A stretch of 64,000 bases of DNA, taken from the NCBI GenBank assembly GCA_031002005.1, contig JARYHS010009186.1, positions 185,406,437 to 185,470,436 on the forward strand. Reading direction: 5' to 3'. This stretch comes from Vandiemenella viatica. Taxonomy: Eukaryota > Arthropoda > Insecta > Orthoptera > Morabidae. This document shows positions 55,950 to 64,000 of this stretch, in pieces (position 1 is the stretch's first letter; each line of letters begins with the position of its first letter). The notes under the pieces were generated by a model. That model saw only the letters and a program-made list of their open reading frames with translations. It did not search any database and was not told the origin of the DNA. The translations under genes and the position numbers were made by a program.

Positions 55950-57525
55950 TAAAGTAACGATATATTCCTCAAATTTCAGACCTTCTTTCAAACTATGAAA
56001 ACCCCGTCAAAGTCGATTCAATAGGTCTCAAATTATTGAAGATTACAAGTAGGAACAGCTGACGTTCAGAAGAGATTTTACCTTTCTGCTCCGACGCGAG
56101 GAGTCGTATAGTGACGTATACGACATTAACTTCGGTACTAATTCAGATCATAATCTTTAAAACTGTGAAAAACCCGCTAAAATGCGATTAGTTTTTGAGT
56201 AATATCAGAACGAACAAACGAATGGACAGAGCCAGACACAGATTTATGATAGTAAGTATAGACTAAACCGTATATTTTGAGAAGATTGTTTAAATTATTT
56301 TTCTTTGTTAAAGATGTTGCAATCAAAAATTGTTGAGTTCAGCTGTATCAGGTCATCTTTCGTTTTGTTACATAGACTAGACTCAGTTTGGATCCCATAG
56401 GCTAAAATCCGAAAATAATTCTCACTATACCATAATTATAACTCTACCGTGTACCCTTATTAACTGTTGATGTCAGTATTACTTTCCTTTGTGATTCACT
56501 TCAAGTAGACTGCAACTGAAAATTGTAATATAGGACCTACAAAAATTGTTGGAGTGAACATTTTGATAAGAACAGATGTAGCTACCACCAATATGTTCGT
56601 TTAAAACACACTTTTTTTCCTCTTTTAATTGATCCTAAGTTTTGAGATCACAGCGTCGGTGTTCCGTTGCTAGCAACCAAAATATTCTTGACCAAAAATC
56701 ATGAAATTTTGAGTAATGATTAGTTACTCTCTCTTCTCTTTTGTTTTGTCCTTTCACTGTCATATCTTATCTTGATCGACTACTACAGTAAAGAAACCGT
56801 ACCCCACTTCTAATAGTGACAGGGCACTTCGTCAAATTTGTATTGAAATTCAAAAAAAGTTCACACAAAGTTTGTACAAAATGTCAATAAACATACTTTG
56901 TTTGCATTTTGATTTTGATTTGGGGGTATATCAATTTAATACTACTTAAAATATGGGAAACAAGAGATCTTTTTACAAAACGCTCTCAACTGGTAGAAGA
57001 TAATTTCGTTACAAATGACGTTATGGGTTTTTAATAAACCCACACCGTTGCAGCAAAATGTAATGTTATCTGCGTTCTTAAAAATGGGTTAATTTATTAA
57101 TTTCCATTTGAAATGTAATTTACATTGAATTATCAATGGGATGAGCTTTCATTTTAATATGAGTTATGTTAAGCAAATACTGAACATTCATTCATAAACT
57201 CAGGCAAGACATAAAATTAACACCTTTACATGAACCTATATTATATCAAGCATGACATGAGAAATCAAGTTACTGCCCGTTTACCATACATAATCACAAA
57301 GCATAGATAAAGTTACAATTTATTTGGCTCAAAATATATAGATTCTGAACACAAAACCCAAATGACAATTAAAAATGAATGTTATTTCCCGCATAAGTCA
57401 TTATTATAGTACATGTTGTGCTTTCAGAACCAGTTTCATCTTATACCAATTCGAAGAGATATTAAAACTCTTCCAAATCCGAGCTAACTCAAACAATTAA
57501 AAGTTAAATTACTCTGTACTCCTCT
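55950..57525. other. Intron sequence with a repeat-like end
   Basis: About 55955-56265 ends acgaacaaacgaatggacag and a ttatgatagtaagtatag block, like the ends of ACTAG-type dispersed elements. Nothing else recognised. Confidence 0.35.
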
Positions 57526-57527
57526 CA

Positions 57528-57655
57528 GGTTTCCGTGATAGGGTTTTCATGATTTCCTGAAATTACTCCGGCCGAATGCCGGTTTGGTTATATCAAATTG
57601 TTCATAGCCGAAAGCCCCGCTCTTTTCCCTCCTATAATGACTGCCACATCGACAA
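57528..57655 (+). repeat. SINE copy 9, fragment
   Basis: Plus-strand fragment: gggttttcatgatttcctg, ccgaatgccggtttggtt, tcttttccctcctat. Weak but in family order. Confidence 0.4.
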
Positions 57656-57659
57656 GGTT

Positions 57660-59140
57660 TAAAGTCGCAAAGGGGGAAAAAAAACTGTCAGGGTATTTCA
57701 GGTCAAAGTCGCGTGAAAACACAATGCAACAATGCAGTGATCGAAGATTAATAACACTTTACCATATCAACGACATCTGCGTGCTGCGTAGCAAAGTACG
57801 TGGCCCCTTGAAGCCATCAAAAAAATGTAATACAACAATTGATTTATCAGCCGGAACAATTTTGCCTTCCCTGACACACTTTGGTGAGATCATCTCCAAA
57901 ACACATTCTATAAATTAATCCACTCAAAGTGACTACACAATTGTCTAGCCGCAAAACAGGAATCATTCCAGTCCAGACTTCCTCTTCTCTCCAGTGCACA
58001 TCTGCTTCTCTGAGGCCTCCTCTTGCGCCATACTTCTGCACCTAGTTCCAATTGTCATTCGCAAGGACCGAAAAAGTCAATCAGATTCAATCAATCCATC
58101 TTCCTTCACTAAATTTTGATCTTACATGAAAATCAAAAACCGCGTGACTCAAGTCAGACGTGAAGTTGGCGGTAGAGTGCGCCACTCGTCTTTCGTCAAC
58201 ACTATTCGGCAGCGAACGACGATTATATTTCTGTTTGCTACGAATTAATCATTGTCGTCAGTAGTACTATTACAATTATTTCGCGATTCTGTACAATTAT
58301 TCTCTTATTCTATTCTTATTCTATTCTGTAAACGTGGGAATGTATTCTGTATGTGTGGGAAGTGACGTACAAAATGTGACAGGAGGCGAGCATGATTGAT
58401 GCGGATTATTAAAATACAGTGGGACTGACCATTACAAACAGAAGTATGAAATACAACGTGTTCTCAATATAGTTCACATTAAATAAAATTATATCTTTAA
58501 TTAAATTATTTTGAACAGAAGCATTCACTTGACAGTTCCCGTTACGAAATATGGCGATATTAGCAATATAAAAAGAAAAGAGATAATAATTTAAACTTAA
58601 ATAACTTTTTCCTACCAAAATCTAACAATCTGAAAATCTAGAAACTAAAATGATAAATCTTAAACTCAATAAAAGTTATACAATCCCAGTTAGTTCTAGA
58701 TATGCTGCAAGTCAAATGTTATTTTGAGATGCAAATTATGCAACAAATGCACTCCACATTTTCAGTTATGTCAGTTCTGATTGAACTCAGTACCACAAAC
58801 GATAGTAAGATATTCCCAGTTGTATCTTACTGACAGATTTATTGTATAATTGCATACTCAGAGGAGCATGTGGAAATAATGGTAACAACTTTTACACGTC
58901 CTAAAGTATCTCACGGCTGCAAAATCTCAATGATCCTCGTCATTCGAAATTTCGGTCATGCTGGTCCATTATTCTAGCTAAAACAAAATTTATGGTTCAA
59001 ACATGCCAATACAAACCAAAAAAAATTCCGAAGACAGTTAATGTTTAAAAATACAAACACTTAAAGATAAAGCGAAATCTGAATACATAAGTTTTCTCTG
59101 CTCTTACTTTGGTACTACATTCATGAAGTCAAGGTGTTTT
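57660..59140. other. Intron sequence
   Basis: No gene or repeat recognised. Short attctatt/cttattct repeats at about 58303-58330. Confidence 0.45.
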
Positions 59141-59143
59141 TCA

Positions 59144-59146
<3 letters not shown>

Positions 59147-59204
<58 letters not shown>
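59147..59204. repeat. (AT)29 microsatellite
   Basis: Uninterrupted AT dinucleotides, 58 bp, ending 88 bp upstream of the last zinc-finger exon. Likely variable in length. Confidence 0.97.
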
Positions 59205-59207
<3 letters not shown>

Positions 59208-59292
59208 AATTGTGGGAATTTAAATGGATTATTAAATATGCAGAGATGTTCTCCTCAGAGAGTTAGTTCTTCAACTGTTTATTATGTTACAG

Positions 59293-59448
59293 GCATGTGG
59301 AAAGTGTTTTTCGGACCGCAGCAACCTGGCTCTGCACGTGCGCACCCACCTGGGTATTAGGCCCTTCCAATGTTCAACCTGTGGCAAGGCGTTCACCAAG
59401 AAGGACCACCTAAGAGCCCACCACGCCTCTTGTCAGCGTGGATCCTAA
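59293..59448 (+). CDS. Zinc-finger gene, last coding exon (fingers 6-7 and stop)
   Basis: 156 bp including TAA (59446-59448), entered in phase 0 after tgttacag. It begins AC-GKCFSDRSNLALHVRTH, joining the CK of the previous exon to form finger 6 (C-K-A-C). The linker is LGIRPFQ, then finger 7: CSTCGKAFTKKDHLRAH followed by H-A-S-C, so its last ligand is Cys (C2HC), and QRGS-stop. The four firm exons give 474 residues; fingers occupy roughly residues 280-470. The extra Cys in finger 6 (GKCF) is not a ligand position. Terminal C2HC fingers occur in some insect and vertebrate factors. Confidence 0.95.
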   Translation, partial: ACGKCFSDRSNLALHVRTHLGIRPFQCSTCGKAFTKKDHLRAHHASCQRGS

Positions 59449-59504
59449 CGCCCGTCCGTTCCTAATGTTAAATGAAAAGTTACTTGTGCATTATCTTTTT
59501 TATA

Positions 59505-59518
59505 AATAAAAAAATAAA
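59505..59518 (+). terminator. Polyadenylation signals of the zinc-finger gene
   Basis: Two AATAAA hexamers (59505-59510 and 59513-59518) lie 57-70 bp after the stop codon. They would give a very short 3' UTR. They lie in an A-rich stretch, so use is inferred. Confidence 0.55.
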
Positions 59519-59524
59519 TACCTA

Positions 59525-60635
59525 CCAAGAATACCTTCACGCCAACAGGTATTTCAGAAGAAGAAGAGTAGACCACTGCGCATCAAAACTTCTAATAACT
59601 GGGAAGTCACAAGAAAAAATTGTGGCAGCAAAATACGTAATCGTCTGTAGGACATATACAATATCAGCTTGACGAATCGATTAATCAAAGTACATCACTT
59701 AATTAATTCTGTGTGCGTCAAAGAAAGAAAAAGAAAAAATACAGAAAATGTGAATGATGTCTTATAGGAGAAAAGCATTTAAATGTGGTTTTTTGTGTGT
59801 GTTTCATTGACCTTGATCGATACTATGTTTTGTTCCATTTCTAATACTACTCACTTGACACGTGAAATGATATAACGCAGTGTCCTTGAAGTTATGTTGC
59901 TTTTACCACCAACTTTATCCAAAGAAATATAGTCGGTAAATCTTACAGTGTTCTCCAGGTATAAGCCCAAATCTAAAATTCATTTGATTGGAGCAAATAA
60001 TGTATTTTGATCAACGTTTAACTTCGTTAAAAATGGCTTACAAATAATCTTGGCGAAGTTAAAGAAGGGTCCATTCCTGACAATTTATGTGAACTTGAGA
60101 GGAATATAAGAAAGGAACAAGCTGTTTGCCTTGGCTGGTAACTGTTTCGTTATGCAACGAAACAAGTCACGTTGAAATAAAATGTGCTCAGTTGTTTTGC
60201 AGAAAGCAGACAAGATGTGTAATTAGCAATATTCTTACTATTAAATTATGAGTTGCAATATCGTACTTCTTTCTAGCAACTGCAGTAATATAAAAATATT
60301 AACCGAGATGAATATGAACACTGATGATCTTGATCAAACTGGTTTAGGTACAATCAGACTGAAGTTGTTTGCATGATGAAAAATCAGTTTTCAAAATTCA
60401 AGAAGTTAACACTTTCCTATAGTAAAATGAATTCTGAAACGGAAAGTTTTTAAACATGAAGTTGGCAGATGAAGATAATACTTTGTTTAAGAAGTAGCAA
60501 AAAACCCTATCTATCTCTGCAAAATAACTATTCTTTGTAATGTATATAGATATTATATTTGTTCCTAGTATTATGACAGGATCCAAAAAAATGGATAAAT
60601 TAAAAACAATCGTATAATAATTACTGTCACTGATA
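59525..60635. other. Downstream noncoding sequence
   Basis: Beyond the gene; no gene or repeat recognised. Confidence 0.45.
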
Positions 60636-60639
60636 GGAA

Positions 60640-61990
60640 GCCTCATACAAGCTTGGAATCAAGAGCTAACCGGTGGGTAGAATACATAGAGAAACTGGAT
60701 GATTGGGTGGTCTCAAGAACACAGTACTGGAAAACGAGGAAAATGTTCATACTGATGGTGTAGGAACATATTTTTTAACTTGATATCAAAAGTTAAAAAA
60801 ACAGAAGAGATTTTTTAATAAAAGTATCATCTTCACTTTTCATAAGAAATAATAAGTTGATAAATATGAATATCATCTTACAATTAGTCTACAAACATGC
60901 TTCGAATAGCATTTCGGAAGAACAAAGAGAAAACAGGCAGTAATAGTAAGTGTTGAACAGTTTGGGTTTTTAAAGAACTGGTACAAGAGAAGAAATGTTA
61001 CAATAGCATTGCCAGCTGGAATCAAGAGAAAAACAGAAATTTTTGTCCAGTTTTTGGACTGAGATAAAGCGTTTGACATTCCAGAATGGAATAAGATGTT
61101 CAAAATTAAAAGAAATTACTAAAATAATGACGTACTAGAGTGATTTGAAATCTATACAATAAATTGCAAAGAAAGAAAGAAAATCATGAGAAGCTATTAT
61201 AAGCTATAATGGGTGTGAGGCAAGAGTGTCCCTATTGAAATTCTAATAGAAGAATCATTCATGGAAATGTAAGAAAAAATTGAATGTATCGAAGGGATCA
61301 AGGACAAACAATCGTTTGCTATAATTCGTGATGATATTGTCCTGTTAACAGAATTCTATGAATAAAATACTGGTAAAAGAATTTAGGCAAAGTATAAAAC
61401 AAAGCAAGACAAAAATTACGAAATTTAAACAACGCCAGTAGATTAAATACAAAACTAGGATCAAATGAAGCATAAGAATTCTGTTGTTCAGAAAATAAAA
61501 TTGTAACAATCAGTTAAAGCAAGAACGAACTCAAAAGATAAATTGCACTAGCAAAAAGAGTATTCTTCAGAAAGAGAAATCTTATAGTATCAAACATAAA
61601 GCTAGTTACCAATAGGAAAGAAACTTTTAATGCATATCTCTGTAGCAATACACATTATATAAGTTCAGTTTGGACTTTAGAAAAAATGGAGAGAGGAAAA
61701 ACTGAAGATTTTTAATGTGGTGCCTTTGAGAATTAAGTGGATGGACTAAGTATAAAATAAATTATTTTTGAGATTACGGGTGAGAAAAGAAAATTTTGGA
61801 TGTGTCACTGAATTAAACGACAGCATGTTTGGTCATATTTTAAGACACGTGATACACATTAATTTGTTAGTGGACGGGAAACAGTGTAACATAAGAAATG
61901 CAGAGGGAGACAAAGATTCGAATAATCTAGCAGATAATTTGAGATATAAGTTGCAATGGGTATGTTGAGATGAAGAGATTATGTAATACA
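60640..61990 (+). pseudogene. Old RTE LINE copy
   Basis: Plus-strand, strongly decayed. Block order follows the other copies: agagctaaccggtgggtaga (the RANRWKEY region), ttaataaaagtatcatcttc (start of RT), gtttgggtttttaaagaac, gataaagcgtttgacat, gggtgtgaggcaagagtgtcc, atattttaagacac (GHILRH) and a degraded 3' tail ggtatgttgagatgaagag. No usable frame. A weaker piece with the same ttaataaa-tatcatt-ttcac words lies at about 62280. Confidence 0.7.
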
Positions 61991-61999
61991 TTCATTTTC

Positions 62000-63618
62000 C
62001 ATATATCCCAATATAAGAGACTGGCTGTGTGATATTTAAAGGAGTCAATCTACAGCAAAATAATAACATAAAAAAATAGGTATATACACTAGAAGATGCA
62101 ATGTCATAGAATAATAAGTACAGTAATTATATCAACCACATTTACAGAAGAGATCGGCAATTGTTTTGTAGATGCCTTTGGAAGAAACTATATAAAGCAA
62201 CAGGCGTCATCAATTAAACATTCTTCCTAAATTTAATTTTATCATCTGCAGCAGGGATATATATCCATTAAAATCTGAACGCTTTTTTAATAAATATCAT
62301 TTTCACTTCTAGAGGCATAGTTGTGTATTTTACTATTTATTTCAAATTATAATTGGTGATTACAATGGACGTCAATGTGTATATATACTCAGCCACTAAT
62401 GTTAGAATTCCTAACTTCTTGAACAGCTCTCTACTCGAAGTTCCGCTGCTAATCCTACCCGTAATACTTGTTAATTACTTCGGGACTATGAATTACTTAG
62501 TATCTTTGAGATGAATCGCCCCAGACGATTATTTCATGACTTTAAGGAGTGAAATTAAACAAAATAAACTAGTTTCTTTATACTGAAATCACGTATAGCT
62601 GAAAATATTCGAGTTGCGAATGTGGTTGCGCGAAATCGCTTGAGTAAGACAGAAACATGCACACTCCAATTTAAATTATGATTACTATGCAAACCCCTAA
62701 ATTCATAATCACTACCTCTTGAATGGACTGGCCTCCCGCTTTTATAGGCGTATCTGATGAAGCATAGATTTGCATATATTAAATTTTAGGAAAGAGAATA
62801 CCAGCATCGAAATTGAAATTGAAGAATTTTTTCTCAAAAGACAATAATAGATACATGTTTTTATCTGATATTATATGTATTCCTTGACTTCTAAACAGGA
62901 TTTTGCACTATGTAGATTGACTTACACCATCTCCGTTACGAAGTATTTCCTCATGAGGAGTGGAATGGTACTGAAAATATGTAGAAGCAAAGCAATTGTT
63001 TTCTTTAAATGTGAGGATATTGTAGCTATTATTCATAACGACAAAGTTTCAGAATAAAGTTTTTTAAGTTTGGTTCCAACTTAAGTTGTTATTTACAAAT
63101 AAAATGAAAATCCTGTCCTATTACTATTACCATTATGTTCTAATTTACTTAATAGAATTTTATGATCTAGAAAATCGAAGGTAGATTCTTAATAAGTTTA
63201 GTTCTTTATTAATTATTTCTAACATGTTTGCTGTAAAAATAAAGAATGACTATTGAGTCGATACATTCAGTCCAAAACCAAACTGAAACTAAGTAAACAA
63301 TCATTATGTAACTGTACCTAGATCGATCTGTAAAACGATTTTTCTAAATGTTGATAACAGTAATAATCACATGGATGGAATTCACATCATAGAAAAGAGA
63401 CACGAATGTAATTTGGAAGTGATGCTGGAGAGAGGATACTGGAACTGATAGTAAGGATGCTGTAGATACACGTCTCATCATAGGTGTAGTTAATACGGCA
63501 GGGAGCATCCACTCAAAGCTTAAACTGATTAAATTTAGCCAACATAAATTTGTAATTCCTCAAACATGGAATAGTAGCAAAAAATAAATCTCTTTGGAAA
63601 AAAATATTCAGCGTAGTT
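62000..63618. other. Noncoding stretch
   Basis: AT-rich; apart from a possible RTE scrap near 62200-62310, nothing recognised. Confidence 0.4.
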
Positions 63619-63621
63619 TTC

Positions 63622-64000
63622 AAATCATTTAATTTAATTGCGTTGGTACGCACGCTCCAGTATCAGTTTTCCCACACACCAAGGTTTTCCCATATTTTGT
63701 TCCTGCCTATCTTTGTCCTCTATGAATTTTAATTTAAATCCTTTCACCGTATCTGGTAAATTATTCGTCACTTCCACTGGTAAATTACTACAATTCCTGA
63801 TTCCCTTGCCTACGAAAGAAAGTTTTCACAACCCCTTATGCCTGAAATAAAGGACCAGGTTGTTGTCATAGTCACCCTCCAATATCATTCCACGCCTTAT
63901 AATAAATCACCCCCCAAATACTTTCATCCCACGCTTCACCTTCCTCGCGTCTTTGAATAAATCCCATTCCAGTTCCTCTTAATGAATGTGTTCTTCAACA
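63622..64000 (-). mobile_element. CR1-like LINE 3' end, cut by the window edge
   Basis: The minus strand translates in places to EELEWDLFKDARKVKRGM, then SNLPVEVTNNLPDTVKGFK, the C-terminal blocks of the CR1-like element at 26666-28444 (ELEWDSLEDWRR, NKLPRLLMNNLPKTLKEF). The 3' end shares a ggagcgtgcg...ttaa pattern with the end at about 28415-28444. Stops are present. The 5' part runs out of the window. Confidence 0.65.

Overview
The window is nuclear DNA from a repeat-rich animal genome, most likely an insect. The reasons are spliced C2H2 zinc-finger exons with GT/AG introns of 6-10 kb, AT-rich noncoding sequence, and a dense mix of RTE, CR1-like and Jockey/I-like LINEs, a tRNA-derived SINE, a Penelope-like element (PLE) and a hAT transposon. 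The SINE core reminds me of repeats in large polyneopteran genomes such as locusts or stick insects. That is an impression, not a search result. I see no sign of prokaryotic, plasmid or phage DNA.

The only host gene I can support is a seven-finger C2H2 zinc-finger gene on the + strand. Its four recognised coding exons are 32984-33415, 42939-43388, 49639-50025 and 59293-59448. All three introns are phase 0. Finger 1 is completed only across the second intron and finger 6 only across the third, so the exon order is self-consistent. The stop codon is at 59446 and AATAAA signals follow at 59505 and 59513. The 5' end is unresolved: a short start exon at 30604-30624, other candidate exons further upstream, or the in-frame ATG at 32975.

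Layout. 1-3.8 kb: SINE copies, a foldback repeat and a ~368-bp dimeric satellite array. 5.0-5.45 kb: a short DNA transposon with TAA target duplications. 6.1-8.9 kb: a 5'-truncated RTE LINE inserted in the edge of a PLE fragment that has inverted terminal repeats and a GIY-YIG endonuclease. 12-18.4 kb: LINE fragments and other repeats. 19.7-23.8 kb: SINEs and a GC-rich, TATA-containing segment. 26.6-29.1 kb: an RTE remnant split by a CR1-like LINE, then another CR1-like fragment. 31.6-32.5 kb: an old RTE copy. 33-59.5 kb: the zinc-finger gene, with introns holding SINEs, an RTE copy split by a second LINE with a 12-bp target duplication (38.3-41.7 kb), an orphan LINE ORF1 (44.6-46.6 kb), a foldback repeat (51.6-52.1 kb) and a hAT transposon (53.4-55.9 kb). 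60.6-64 kb: a decayed RTE and the 3' end of a CR1-like LINE cut by the window edge.

The mobile elements look like independent insertions of different ages; nothing suggests that they act together. The nested insertions give a clear relative chronology. I did not find a convincing new biological system. The items most worth a second look are the hammerhead-like motif in the PLE repeats, the dimeric satellite nested in a foldback repeat, an orphan exon-like segment antisense in the zinc-finger gene, and that gene's unresolved 5' end.
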